DNA of 64,000 bases from [Ruminococcus] lactaris ATCC 29176 (GCF_025152405.1 NZ_CP102292.1:1302001-1366000); one strand, 5' to 3'; shown: positions 46,240-55,890, numbered from the stretch's first letter. The notes: generated by a model from the letters alone, not told the origin. Numbers and translations are program-made.

Positions 46240-46878
46240 CTACTCAGGGTACTTTTCGATCCAATTCTCACCATTATATTCATCAATCTGTTTTACTAAT
46301 CTCTTAAGATAATCTTGCAACCTGCTATCCTCTTCACTGGCATACCAGACATTCGCTCGTCCAAAACCATAAGCCCAACCACTTGATTTTCTTGGAACTT
46401 CCCATTGAACCTTTCTTGATCTGATGCCTGCAGGAAGCAGTACACAATCAGACGATTTTGCCATTGCATTGTAATATTGTATATCTTCCGGAGCAAACAC
46501 TGCCTCTTGATAATGTCTGAAAACTGTAGCATGTTTATACCATCCCACGACTGTCGTAAACTTATGTGCCGGATGCTTTGCACAGTACACAACAAGCACA
46601 TCATCTACGGATTCTTCTTTTTTTAATAGCTCACAACCTGCAATATTCTCAATCCGCATTTGATTAACATCTTTACCATTATGTGATTTTGTCTCAAAAA
46701 ATCCCAGACAATATAAGCCTTCTCTGCCCTCCATATTCACCGGTGTAAAATTATATTTTTCATGGGCATCTCCTGTCTCATCAACATAGCTTCCACCATT
46801 TAACGGAGTATCCTTTCCATCTTCATTTCCTCGATACTCCTTCATCCACGCTATATTACAAAAAAGTATTCTCATCAT
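46240..46878 (-). CDS. Unrecognised 212-residue protein of the helicase operon
   Basis: Starts 1 bp after the helicase stop with AAGAAGG upstream. The N-terminus RILFCNIAWMKEYRG and later TTVVGWYKHATVFRHYQ look conserved; the second stretch is faintly like the hydrophobic pocket of EVE/PUA-type modified-base readers, but I would not assign it. Middle: LYCLGFFETKSHNGKDVNQM. A modified-base or DNA-end reader that guides the helicase would fit its place. No catalytic motif is obvious. Confidence 0.75.
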   Translation of the reverse strand: MMRILFCNIAWMKEYRGNEDGKDTPLNGGSYVDETGDAHEKYNFTPVNMEGREGLYCLGFFETKSHNGKDVNQMRIENIAGCELLKKEESVDDVLVVYCAKHPAHKFTTVVGWYKHATVFRHYQEAVFAPEDIQYYNAMAKSSDCVLLPAGIRSRKVQWEVPRKSSGWAYGFGRANVWYASEEDSRLQDYLKRLVKQIDEYNGENWIEKYPE

Positions 46879-46879
46879 A

Positions 46880-49800
46880 TCAACCTTCTTTTCCTTTTGA
46901 AAATGGACTCAAGTCGATAAACAGTTTCTTCAATCCGTTTGTGTCCTTGAACTCCTTGAATAAATACTCCAGAAGTTCTTCCTGCCTTGCCTGCCCTAAT
47001 GTAAGCCGGTAAAGAGACAATACCTTTATCAGCCTTTCATAATTAACCTCATCCTTACTCATAGGATACATTGGCACAAGCCTTTCTATTTTTACACTCT
47101 GATTTTTCCCGAAACACCAGAATGGTACAAGCTCTGACTGGTCATTCTGCTTTTCCGCTTTAGCAGCTTCAAACATTTCTGTCCATATGTCCCGCTTAAA
47201 TGTAATATCATCCGCCTTACCATATTTATCAGCAACATTCTGTCTTATTGCCAGACACTTAAATCTATTGATTCTGCCTTCCCTTTGTTCCAGATCGATG
47301 GGATTACTTGGAAGATTCCAGTGCATAATCACTCGACAGTAATTATGAAAATCCAGTCCTTCCTGTCCGATTGATGTTGTGGCAAGCACAAATGGACGCA
47401 TTGGTGAGTTAAAGGCATTTCTGATATTTTCTTTACGCATGACTACCTTGGAATTATCGCCTGCATCCTTTGTAAATCCAACTGCATAGCTCGACCTGAT
47501 TCGACACCCATCGCTCTTCCTGTCAGCTCCGTTAATACGCTTTTTGAAATCAGGATAAGTATCAGCGATATAGGTGGCTGTATGTATTTTCAATGAATCC
47601 ATCATCATGTCATGCACAATCTGATACTGATTTCCATCCGACTGAAAACCTGCTGTTTCTTTCAGCATATGGATATACTCATCAATCATTGCCTGAAAAC
47701 AGCCATCCTTACAGTATTTAAGAACATTCTGCCAATGAGAATTATCATCCCTGCATCTGCCATAAGCAAGATCAATGATAGCTGTTGACTCCGGCAAATT
47801 GAAATTATTGACAAATACCTTTGCAAGCGATGTTGCTCTGGCTGTGCTTCTTCCATTAGAGCGATAAATGCATATTGCCGGCGAACCCAGTACCATATTT
47901 ACCAATGTTTCCAGAAGATCATCCGGCTTTCTTCCAAGATGAATCTCCTCTGGGGCATCCAAATAACTTCTTAGCTTATCAATATGAGCAATAAAGCCTT
48001 TATTTCTCTTATCCTTTGAACTGCTTCTGACTTCAGATGTTGTATCCTCTTCGTCTGTATTCATTTCCCACACAATATCCTCTATCCAATGCTTTGCATA
48101 GATGACTCCATCCATAAGCATCGGTGCAAGATAATACCATCTGGCATCTTCCTTATTGTTACCCGAATCACCATATTTTTCTTCGATTATTGCAAGCTTC
48201 TCTTTCAGTTTCAGCCGTACAGATTTTTCTATAGCTTCTAACGATTCATGGTTATTCAATGATTCAATCGGTAAGTACATATCCGAAAGTGTCTTTGATG
48301 GATAAAGCAGTGCAAACAGGCTCATGCCTCTTACTTCTCCATTTGAGACATTAAATCTCAGTCTTGCCACCGGGTATCTTCTCGAACCTTCTGCAAAATA
48401 ACCTGTATTCTTCTTATCCTGGTTCTTTATCTGATGTACCAGTTTTCCAACTGTAAGTCTTTCCGCCTCGTAAGACACAAGTGCACCTATCATTCGTGGA
48501 ACCATCTCCCATGCAGAAAATACAAGTATTTTTGAAAAGCCTTTGCTGTTTTTATATGCTCCCTGCATCTCATAATATGGCAGCGATGGAGGAATCCACA
48601 GATATTTTTCAGCACCGCCGATAAATGCTTTTTCTTTCAGTGCCTCAAGCCTTGCATTGGTTTTCGGCAATTCAGCATATTGATTGATTTTATTGCGATT
48701 CAGCCACAAAAGACTTTGTTCTCTTTCATTTCCAAATTCATCTGGATGTTTTGTGTAATATTTTTCAATCTGCTCCTTAATCTTATATTTCTTCATAAAG
48801 GACATAAGATACGGACAGCTCTTTGCATAATCTACCGGTAAAGAGTGATTTGAATCCGTTTTTGACAATAATCGTGACATCTGTATATAGGAGTTTATGT
48901 CATTTTCATCTATCTGCAAATGATGCTTCACGCTGCTGTCATCCGTATAATCACCGGAATCCATGACAGATATACGCTCAGTCCTGCTGACTCCCTGATA
49001 CATCGCATTCTCTGCCAATTCCTTCATACGGATAATTGCACTGTCTCCAGCTTTTAACTCACTTAAAGCAACTGAATAGTTTTTCCAGATTTCCTTAAAA
49101 CTTGTATCTTTGACCTCATCATCAAAAAGGAAGTTCATAACCTGAAAGAACTCTGCATAATGTTCGTCCAGCTGATTTTCATCAATCTCTTCAAGCGTAG
49201 AATACAATTTATATGGTGTTGCTGACAACAGAAGCACTCTTGTATCATGTCCGCTAAGAAAACTATGTGCAAGGATGCCAAGTTCACTGTCATCAGATGA
49301 CAGAAGAAATTTAAATCTCTGAAATTCATCCATGATTACCAGATCCGGTTCAAGCATGGATACACTGATTCTCGCAAACATCACACGAAGCTTATTCATC
49401 ACATAATAATTGGAATATGTAAGCTGTTTATTATATCTTCTTTCATGTAAATGATTAAGTAGCATGTCCTTGATTTCACTATATTCCGAATAATTTAAAA
49501 TCTTATCAATTACATTTTGTGGGTAGACACCATTCGTCATCTTTTCACATTCAACCACACGATTTTCAAAGCTCCATTTTGCCCATCCATCCCATGCTTT
49601 TACAGCATCCAGTATCATAAATTTTTCAAGAGAAGCTGCATGACCTTTAAAGTCCGGCATTCTCCTTAAAATGGCATACATCAGTGCTCTTTCCTGCACA
49701 CTTCCGCCTCCGGAAGTCATACGGAAAGATGTTTCCGGCGTAAGCGGGATAAGCTGTATATAGCCTTCCTTTATCTGCGGATCGTTCTCCTGCTCGGTAA

Positions 49801-50140
49801 TCTTTAAATGCTGCATAGACAGTCTGGTATCTGATACTGAACCGATGGCATTCTTTCCTGTTACATCAAGCTTTCTGATATTCTGATTTGCTATGTTCTG
49901 ATTAGAGCAGATATAAATTATCTTAAACAGATCATCTTTCTCTTCTATTTTAAGCCTTGCAGTCTTTACAATTGCTCCTCTGGCAATAAGAGTTTTTCCC
50001 ATCCCCACTTCATCTGCTACAAGCACACGATTTTGATTATGCCGGAACAGATAATCCACTCTCTCAACAGTTGCTCTTTGAAAATCTTTCAGACCTGAGA
50101 GGGTGTGCTTTTCAATTTCATCTATATTAAATTGTGACAT
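46880..50140 (-). CDS. SNF2/RapA-like superfamily 2 helicase
   Basis: 1086 residues, GAGGTG before the ATG. Walker A VADEVGMGKT ends at residue 50, box II DLVIMDEFQRF at about 267-276, and motif III LLLSATPYKL at 304-312. The C-terminal lobe has TTSIGQEGLDFHNYCRVIMH and LEQREGRINRF (motifs V and VI). A large insert separates the lobes. All ATPase motifs are intact. Such proteins translocate on duplex DNA and, in defence operons, feed DNA to a nuclease partner. It is the third gene, 12 bp after the PLD nuclease gene. Confidence 0.9.
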   Translation of the reverse strand: MSQFNIDEIEKHTLSGLKDFQRATVERVDYLFRHNQNRVLVADEVGMGKTLIARGAIVKTARLKIEEKDDLFKIIYICSNQNIANQNIRKLDVTGKNAIGSVSDTRLSMQHLKITEQENDPQIKEGYIQLIPLTPETSFRMTSGGGSVQERALMYAILRRMPDFKGHAASLEKFMILDAVKAWDGWAKWSFENRVVECEKMTNGVYPQNVIDKILNYSEYSEIKDMLLNHLHERRYNKQLTYSNYYVMNKLRVMFARISVSMLEPDLVIMDEFQRFKFLLSSDDSELGILAHSFLSGHDTRVLLLSATPYKLYSTLEEIDENQLDEHYAEFFQVMNFLFDDEVKDTSFKEIWKNYSVALSELKAGDSAIIRMKELAENAMYQGVSRTERISVMDSGDYTDDSSVKHHLQIDENDINSYIQMSRLLSKTDSNHSLPVDYAKSCPYLMSFMKKYKIKEQIEKYYTKHPDEFGNEREQSLLWLNRNKINQYAELPKTNARLEALKEKAFIGGAEKYLWIPPSLPYYEMQGAYKNSKGFSKILVFSAWEMVPRMIGALVSYEAERLTVGKLVHQIKNQDKKNTGYFAEGSRRYPVARLRFNVSNGEVRGMSLFALLYPSKTLSDMYLPIESLNNHESLEAIEKSVRLKLKEKLAIIEEKYGDSGNNKEDARWYYLAPMLMDGVIYAKHWIEDIVWEMNTDEEDTTSEVRSSSKDKRNKGFIAHIDKLRSYLDAPEEIHLGRKPDDLLETLVNMVLGSPAICIYRSNGRSTARATSLAKVFVNNFNLPESTAIIDLAYGRCRDDNSHWQNVLKYCKDGCFQAMIDEYIHMLKETAGFQSDGNQYQIVHDMMMDSLKIHTATYIADTYPDFKKRINGADRKSDGCRIRSSYAVGFTKDAGDNSKVVMRKENIRNAFNSPMRPFVLATTSIGQEGLDFHNYCRVIMHWNLPSNPIDLEQREGRINRFKCLAIRQNVADKYGKADDITFKRDIWTEMFEAAKAEKQNDQSELVPFWCFGKNQSVKIERLVPMYPMSKDEVNYERLIKVLSLYRLTLGQARQEELLEYLFKEFKDTNGLKKLFIDLSPFSKGKEG

Positions 50141-50152
50141 AACATCACCTCG

Positions 50153-52000
50153 TTATCTTCTGATTTTCAAAGTATTACAAAAAGTCTCATACAGTTCACG
50201 GAATTCGTCAGGTATAATATCCTTATCTGTAACCATCTTAAGCACATATCCGATATCTTTTATTCTTTCCGGCTCTTCTACGGATGTCTTAAGCATTTTT
50301 TCATAGAGTGCCGGCATTGCATCACTCGAATTAGCAAAAAATCCGGATTCTCCCATCTGCTTTCCTTCAAGCATAGATGCTACATAATCATCGCCAAGGG
50401 CAAAAGCTATATATTCCACAAATGATGTCCTATCTTTTACCACACTGTTTACTGCTGCACTTTCTCTGTCATCTGGGAAACCACTTGTAGGGATCATAAT
50501 AATTCTGCGGATTGTATCATCACCTGATCTTACAGTAATCTCATAGAACTCAGATAACTGTAATATCTCAAGTTCTGAAAACTCTATGTGTTCTGACAAT
50601 GTCTGCTCTTGCCTTGAATTAAAGGGCGATACTGTGATTGTACTATCAGATTCAATACCGCTAAAAGCAACCGCTATCTTATATTTTCCGGCATTCTCAC
50701 TATCCTTTTGAATTACAGCCTGCCTTTTCACACGGCACAATTCCTTGATTTTCTGCTCCAGCAGATCTCTATTGTCACTTTCTGTTTCCAAAACTGCATC
50801 CGCTACTGTAACTTCTTCAAATGGATTTTTTACATCTCCTGCTGGACCACAGAATATATCCTCTAAGAATTTATTCCCATTCAGATACATATTCTTTGTA
50901 CCAAGCCACAGCATCATTTCAACATTTTTATTAATTGCAGAATAGGAAGCATTCATGGAACCAAGATACAGGTCAACATCTGAATATTTCCTTCTCAGAT
51001 AAATTTTTGCATGAATATCCTGTTTCTTTTTATCTGCAAGCTCATCTGAGATTTCATCCTCACCATCTATAATCTCATCCTTTAATGCATAGATGGTAAA
51101 ATTATCTACATCTGATGCTTTGAGTTTTCCAAGCTCAGAACGTCTGGTAATAAGTGTTCTCTTACAGTCTGACAATGCCCTGTCTGTAAGATTAAAATCA
51201 GCAATCACACTTTCTGATAAAAACGGAGACATCACTACAAGCTCATTAAATGTCGAATTGGCATTTCCTCTTTCCGTACAGAATAGAATGTCATCCTGCA
51301 TCTGGTAGGCATTTTCCCCAATTCCAAGCGGAAGCACTTCAAAATCCTCGCCAAATATTTTACTATCAAGTGAAAAGGATACATCCTTAATGTCTGCACA
51401 TAATCCACGAATCAGATTTCTTTTCTTCCCAGCATTATTGCTGGTATTATGTACATTCGTTACAAGATAATCCAGAAAATCACAGATAGGCTGTGTTTTT
51501 TTCTTCTGTTTGACATTTTTACTGCTATCCATCACGAAGCTGATATCCCAGCTCCTGTCAAAGGTCAGATTTCTGCTCATTACCACAAAACGATATTTTT
51601 TATCTCCATCAGCGTTTACATATGCCAATACCCATGTTTTCGGATGAAATGAAGGGTATCGACCAAGCTGTCTATCTTTTGGCAGTGCAACTTCTACTAC
51701 CATTTTCTCTAATAAAATAGATAGTGCAGTCGGTTTTGTTGGCACTTTAATCTGTCCTGCTTCACAAAACAGCACGATTTTATCTGATACCTTCTGCAAT
51801 GCATTCAGCATACCAATTGGATTTTGCATAAGCTTACTATCTGTTTCTTCAGATAATCCAAGACATATCGCCACTGCTGTGAGTGCTTCCAGGTCAAGTG
51901 AATATGTAGTGCCTACTGCTCTGTCCAGTCTATATCCGTCTGGAGGTATCAAAATACCGCTGTAATCCGTTCTATCTCGGTTTGAATCCGGTCTAAACAT
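50153..52000 (-). CDS. Phospholipase-D-family nuclease with two HKD motifs
   Basis: 615 residues from the ATG at 52000 (GGAGGTGA upstream; an in-frame GTG 6 bp earlier is too close to the site). Two HKD-like motifs are present: FHPKTWVL with VVMSRNLT (His119 region) and IHAKIYL with LGSMNAS (His330 region). Two motifs in one chain give a complete active site in this superfamily. Members in restriction contexts cleave DNA (for example BfiI-like or DISARM DrmC proteins). The start overlaps the DUF6361 gene end by 8 bp. Nuclease role is an inference. Confidence 0.9.
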   Translation of the reverse strand: MFRPDSNRDRTDYSGILIPPDGYRLDRAVGTTYSLDLEALTAVAICLGLSEETDSKLMQNPIGMLNALQKVSDKIVLFCEAGQIKVPTKPTALSILLEKMVVEVALPKDRQLGRYPSFHPKTWVLAYVNADGDKKYRFVVMSRNLTFDRSWDISFVMDSSKNVKQKKKTQPICDFLDYLVTNVHNTSNNAGKKRNLIRGLCADIKDVSFSLDSKIFGEDFEVLPLGIGENAYQMQDDILFCTERGNANSTFNELVVMSPFLSESVIADFNLTDRALSDCKRTLITRRSELGKLKASDVDNFTIYALKDEIIDGEDEISDELADKKKQDIHAKIYLRRKYSDVDLYLGSMNASYSAINKNVEMMLWLGTKNMYLNGNKFLEDIFCGPAGDVKNPFEEVTVADAVLETESDNRDLLEQKIKELCRVKRQAVIQKDSENAGKYKIAVAFSGIESDSTITVSPFNSRQEQTLSEHIEFSELEILQLSEFYEITVRSGDDTIRRIIMIPTSGFPDDRESAAVNSVVKDRTSFVEYIAFALGDDYVASMLEGKQMGESGFFANSSDAMPALYEKMLKTSVEEPERIKDIGYVLKMVTDKDIIPDEFRELYETFCNTLKIRR

Positions 52001-53195
52001 CAGCACTCACCTCCCCGGCATATATGTCATTCACAATTCTCCTGGCATTTGAAAATCTGTAATCAAGCATTCCTCCGCCTACCCATTTTGAGTGATCAAA
52101 TTCCTTTGTTCTGCTTAACTTCGCTCTGGCTGCTCCTTTCAGGCTCCGTTCCCTCTTACGAATCAGTTCATCCGCCATATGAGTATCCGATGCCATAAAT
52201 GCTGTTTGTATCCCACACAGGAAGCTCTTTGCCCTTGGATTTATCAACTGCAATTCTCCAAACACTGCATCCAGATCGACTGTCGCATTATGCTTTATAT
52301 CCGGAAGTATCCTGCTCCATTCATCATTTGCGTATGTATTCTCGCCTTCCGAAAGCATGACATTGTATCTTACTCTTGCCATATACACCAGATTATTAAA
52401 ATTGCAGGCAAGCTTCATCATATATGCCAGCTTTTCACTTACTTTTTCTGATAGTTCAGCCGTTAAAGAAGCAAAATCATCATATTCATTCAAATCAATG
52501 TGATTTTTCAGCACATATTCCAAAAGAGACCCTTTCGTTGACTTCTGAATCTGCTTATCCAGATAGAAAGCTTCCTCCTGTGTCAACTCTATCGTAAGGT
52601 TGTCTCGCCAGTCATCATGATAAATCGGAAGATTCCAGAATCTAATATTGCCGATATCTCCTGCATCAGAATCATCCTTGTCATTCTCATCCGCATCATC
52701 ATTCCTGTTTCCTAACCAGCTGACAGACCTCTGTTCTTTTAATTTTACTGCCAATGAAACATACTCTGGTATAGACAGACCATAATCACAGAATATTCCA
52801 AAGGTACGAATTCCATTCCAGTAGATATCTGATGGTTTTCTTGCTACCCAGCCCTTTGGTAATACACGGGTTCCAATAACACCTTCTGCCTTGGGATCTG
52901 CTTCTAACAATCTGATGCCACAATCTTTTTCAGCAGAATCTATAGCCCTTAAAACTCTATTTGCATCCTTTCCATACTTGCCATCAACAGCTTCCCTTAA
53001 CACATATGGAACAATAAGGAAGTACTTTGCTCTGGTCTGGACGGTAGATGTCCCTGGAAAGAAATAATTGGCAAAAGCATCACGAATAATGCCGATTCCA
53101 AGTTCATCGACTGCTCCCTGTTCACTCAGAAGGTTAATCACATCTAATGCCTTCTGCCGGTCTTCTTTTGAAAAATCTATCCATCCTAACTGCAT
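51993..53195 (-). CDS. DUF6361-family protein
   Basis: 400 residues beginning MQLGWIDFSKEDRQKALDVI, with NYFFPGTSTVQTRAKYFLIV and GWVARKPSDIYWNGIRTFG, wording I associate with DUF6361. No catalytic motif is seen; the composition is helical. It is first in the operon with AAGGAAG before the ATG. Families like this recur directly in front of PLD and helicase genes, so it is probably a structural or recognition subunit of the same complex. Confidence 0.8.
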   Translation of the reverse strand: MQLGWIDFSKEDRQKALDVINLLSEQGAVDELGIGIIRDAFANYFFPGTSTVQTRAKYFLIVPYVLREAVDGKYGKDANRVLRAIDSAEKDCGIRLLEADPKAEGVIGTRVLPKGWVARKPSDIYWNGIRTFGIFCDYGLSIPEYVSLAVKLKEQRSVSWLGNRNDDADENDKDDSDAGDIGNIRFWNLPIYHDDWRDNLTIELTQEEAFYLDKQIQKSTKGSLLEYVLKNHIDLNEYDDFASLTAELSEKVSEKLAYMMKLACNFNNLVYMARVRYNVMLSEGENTYANDEWSRILPDIKHNATVDLDAVFGELQLINPRAKSFLCGIQTAFMASDTHMADELIRKRERSLKGAARAKLSRTKEFDHSKWVGGGMLDYRFSNARRIVNDIYAGEVSADV

Positions 53196-53207
53196 ATTTT
53201 CACTTCC

Positions 53208-53315
53208 TTATTTCTTCGTCAAATATGTATCTTCCACATAAGTCTCCGGTGTCGCCTCTTCAATTACGCCAGACTTTGGATCAAAGATATATTTCTTCTT
53301 TATAAAATTCTTCAT
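53208..53315 (-). CDS. Short ORF upstream of the DUF6361 gene
   Basis: 35 residues: MKNFIKKKYIFDPKSGVIEE and a tail ending TYLTKK, 12 bp before the DUF6361 start. No clear RBS. It may be a leader peptide, a true small protein of the operon, or a gene remnant. Confidence 0.35.
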   Translation of the reverse strand: MKNFIKKKYIFDPKSGVIEEATPETYVEDTYLTKK

Positions 53316-53541
53316 ATTCCGTTTTAGGAGCAAGCGATTGAACTGCCGTAAACAAACTTTTGCATATATCATTCATTTCAGTAACATCCGGCATTCGCTG
53401 ATTTTCAAGATAAAACTTCAAGTATATTTTGTATGTTTTATCCGCTATTGCACTCTTCTGTTTTTGTTTTAAGTCTTTATAGATTCATTGGCTGCTGTAG
53501 TCATAATCACAAATCGTCGTTCATTCTCAAACCAATCACAT
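53281..53541 (-). pseudogene. Overlapping gene remnants
   Basis: Two short frames without starts: 53281-53481 (KSAIADKTYKIYLKFYLENQ onward, 66 residues, family unknown) and 53469-53541 (WFENERRFVIMTTAANESIK), the latter like the core of an SRAP/YedK (HMCES) protein. Both are broken at both sides. They fill the space between the defence operon and the two-component system. Confidence 0.4.
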
Positions 53542-53580
53542 AACGTACCTTTACAGTAGTCATAACTGTTCAGGTACGTT
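53542..53580 (-). terminator. Strong hairpin after the two-component operon
   Basis: AACGTACCT (53542-53550) pairs with AGGTACGTT (53572-53580), and inside ACAGT pairs with ACTGT, giving a 14-bp stem with one internal loop. It lies 20 bp after the sensor kinase stop. There is no long T-run, so termination is probable but not certain. Confidence 0.55.
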
Positions 53581-53600
53581 ATTTCATTTCAAATGATACG

Positions 53601-54758
53601 CTACACAGTTTCCGGAAAGAGAATCTCAAAGGTTGTGCCTCCATTAGAATTATCCAGCACACGGATCGCTCCATCATGGACTCTCACGATCTCACGGACC
53701 AGTGCCAGTCCAAGACCTACGCCACCCAGAGCCCGGCTGCGGGATTTGTCCACCCGGAAAAATGGTTCAAAGACTCGTTCTTTCATATCTGCAGGAATTC
53801 CGCTTCCGTTATCCATAACCTGTATACAGATCTGTTCTTTATCACTGCAAACCGTAACCTGTACCTTACCGCCGGGATTGTTATACTTGATGGCATTTTC
53901 CACCAGGTTATATACGACCCGATAGACCAGGATATCACTTCCCATCATCGTTACTGCATCGCAAACACTTTCGAGAATAACATTTTTTTCCTCGGCAAGA
54001 GGATCAAGATCTGCCAGCACTTCTTCAACCAGTGCATCCACTTCAATTTTTTCATCTCTGGCCACGGTCTGCAATTCACTCATATCCAACAGTGTCTTCA
54101 CCATCTTGCTGAGACGTTCGTTCTGATCCGTTACCATCTGTATTGTTTTCTCGGTACAGGCATCTGTCGCAGGATGCCCGGTTGTATGATATAGGTCCAG
54201 TTGTGCCTGCATCACTGCAAGAGGTGTGCGCAGCTCATGGGCTGCATTGGCTGTGAATTGACGCTGCATCTCAAAGGATTCTGAAAGACGATCCAGCATT
54301 TTATTATAAGAAATGCTAAGCTGATTCAGTTCTTTCACTTTATTTTCTTCGATTCTGGAATCTGACAGGTTTCTGGCTTCCACTTCTTCTATTTTTTCAG
54401 AAAACTCTTTCAGTGGTTTTAAAGACCTGCCACTGAAATAATAAGTGGCAACTCCTCCAAGAATCGCCAGAAAGATGGAAAAAAACAGGCTTTTCTTTTT
54501 ATAATCCGCTTTATTATTGTATACCTGTACAGAAAAATCATTGGCGAAGTCATCCCATTTGTCGTCGGGTATACTGATATAGATTTCGTTTTGATGGCTG
54601 TCGTCACCATCTGTATTCTGGGCATCTACAGTTTCCTGGAGAGAATCCATGTAATATACTCCACTTCCGTAGACAAACATGGTAAGGCATCCGCAGATGA
54701 TCGCAATAAAAAGAGTTGTGATCAGGGTAAGTCTCCACTGTAATGACAATTTTTTCAT
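53601..54758 (-). CDS. Sensor histidine kinase
   Basis: 385 residues. Two transmembrane segments (about 10-30 and 85-105) flank a short extracytoplasmic domain; HAMP follows. The HisKA motif TANAAHELRTPLAVM carries the phosphorylated histidine, then LVENAIKYNN (N box), MDNGSGIPADM (G1) and GGVGLGLALVREI (G2). The start overlaps the regulator stop by 4 bp (ATGA), and AGGAAGG is upstream. The stimulus is not evident, but the redox module lies just across the divergent promoter region. Confidence 0.93.
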   Translation of the reverse strand: MKKLSLQWRLTLITTLFIAIICGCLTMFVYGSGVYYMDSLQETVDAQNTDGDDSHQNEIYISIPDDKWDDFANDFSVQVYNNKADYKKKSLFFSIFLAILGGVATYYFSGRSLKPLKEFSEKIEEVEARNLSDSRIEENKVKELNQLSISYNKMLDRLSESFEMQRQFTANAAHELRTPLAVMQAQLDLYHTTGHPATDACTEKTIQMVTDQNERLSKMVKTLLDMSELQTVARDEKIEVDALVEEVLADLDPLAEEKNVILESVCDAVTMMGSDILVYRVVYNLVENAIKYNNPGGKVQVTVCSDKEQICIQVMDNGSGIPADMKERVFEPFFRVDKSRSRALGGVGLGLALVREIVRVHDGAIRVLDNSNGGTTFEILFPETV

Positions 54759-55432
54759 TTTTCCTTCCTCTCCAGCCGATATCCCTCACCGATCTTGTTC
54801 ACAATGGGATCATAACTAAGTACTGCCTTCAGTTTTCTTCTCAGAGAAGACACATGTACCCGAATGGAACCGCTGAAACTGTCTACAGATGCGTCCCATA
54901 CATGTTCAATAAGTTCTTCCTGACTTACGGGACGCCCCTGATTCAGCAGCATATATTCCAGAATCCCATTTTCTTTACGCGTCAGAGACACAGGTTCACC
55001 ATTGGCACAGGCTTCCCTCTTCTTCGTGTCGAATCTGATATCTCCATAACTAAGACATACATCCTTTTGTATAAACTTTCGTCTCGTCAGGCTTCGAATC
55101 CTGGCTTCCAGCTCCTGGAGATGAAAAGGCTTCTCCATATAATCGTTTGCACCTGCATCCAGGCCCTCTACCTTATCGGCAATCTGGCTTCTGGCAGAAA
55201 GAATCAGCACCTTTGTCTCCTCGTTTTTCATACGAAGTTCCCTCAGAATATCCATTCCATCCATCCCCGGCAAGTTCAGATCCAGTACGATCAGATCGTA
55301 TTCTTCCGTCAGAACATAATCCAGGGCTTCTTCACCATCATAACAGGTATCAACCTCATACCCGGCACTATATAAGCTCTTTGCTACAGTGTCGCATAAT
55401 TCTTTTTCATCTTCCACAATTAATAATCTCAA
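54755..55432 (-). CDS. OmpR/PhoB-family response regulator
   Basis: 225 residues from a TTG at 55432 (GGAG 11 bp upstream); a longer frame to 55501 encodes an unlikely leader. Receiver domain: LIVEDEKELC, YDLIVLDLNLPGMDG with the phospho-accepting Asp, ILSARS and KPF. C-terminal winged helix: GSIRVHVSSLRRKL. Forms an operon with the kinase downstream. Confidence 0.92.
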   Translation of the reverse strand: MRLLIVEDEKELCDTVAKSLYSAGYEVDTCYDGEEALDYVLTEEYDLIVLDLNLPGMDGMDILRELRMKNEETKVLILSARSQIADKVEGLDAGANDYMEKPFHLQELEARIRSLTRRKFIQKDVCLSYGDIRFDTKKREACANGEPVSLTRKENGILEYMLLNQGRPVSQEELIEHVWDASVDSFSGSIRVHVSSLRRKLKAVLSYDPIVNKIGEGYRLERKEK

Positions 55433-55749
55433 AATATTTTTTCTCCATTCTCGTTTCTTAACAGAAATTTTACACCCTCTATTGTATAATAGCCAAGTCA
55501 ACAGGTCAACAAAGTCTTATGCAGTGAAGCGTTAGTTACTGTTCACTCGTACCTTGTTCCAGTAACGATTCGCAGGCTCATCTGAAATTGTGTTTCGCAA
55601 AAGAAGCCTGCTCACTCCTGAATCATGTTCTTACGCAGTCTGACAGCAAGTGTCTGGCTGCTGTGTGAACTGTAACATGCGTTATCCAAAACAAAAGGTT
55701 TGCTGGCGGACAGTTATAAAATTATACAGTAGAAAGGAGTATCCGTATC
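55433..55749. promoter_or_regulatory. Divergent control region between two-component and redox genes
   Basis: No gene is supported. GTTACTG (55535-55541) and CAGTAAC (55560-55566) are a perfect inverted repeat and could be a regulator site or hairpin. Near 55700-55730 TTGCTG and TATAAAAT resemble -35/-10 elements for the rightward redox genes. Confidence 0.35.
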
Positions 55750-55890
55750 TTGAATTACAGACGTATCACACAGATTGTACTACCTGCCTTTGGAGTGCTC
55801 ATGATCGTATTCGGAGCATACAGAGGCGAGGCAGCTGTTGTACTTGCCAAGGCAATAAAATTATGTATGGAGTGTGTAGGAATTGGATAA
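55750..55890 (+). CDS. CD1871A-type CXXC miniprotein
   Basis: 46 residues from a TTG at 55750, with AGAAAGGAG 10 bp upstream. One hydrophobic helix (IVLPAFGVLMIVFGAY) is followed by RGEAAVVLAKAIKLCMECVG, ending in the CMEC (CXXC) motif. This is the pattern of the small CD1871A-like proteins found directly before 4Fe-4S ferredoxin-type membrane proteins in Clostridia. Its stop overlaps the start of the next gene (TTGGATAA). Role: probably a membrane redox partner. Confidence 0.8.
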   Translation: MNYRRITQIVLPAFGVLMIVFGAYRGEAAVVLAKAIKLCMECVGIG

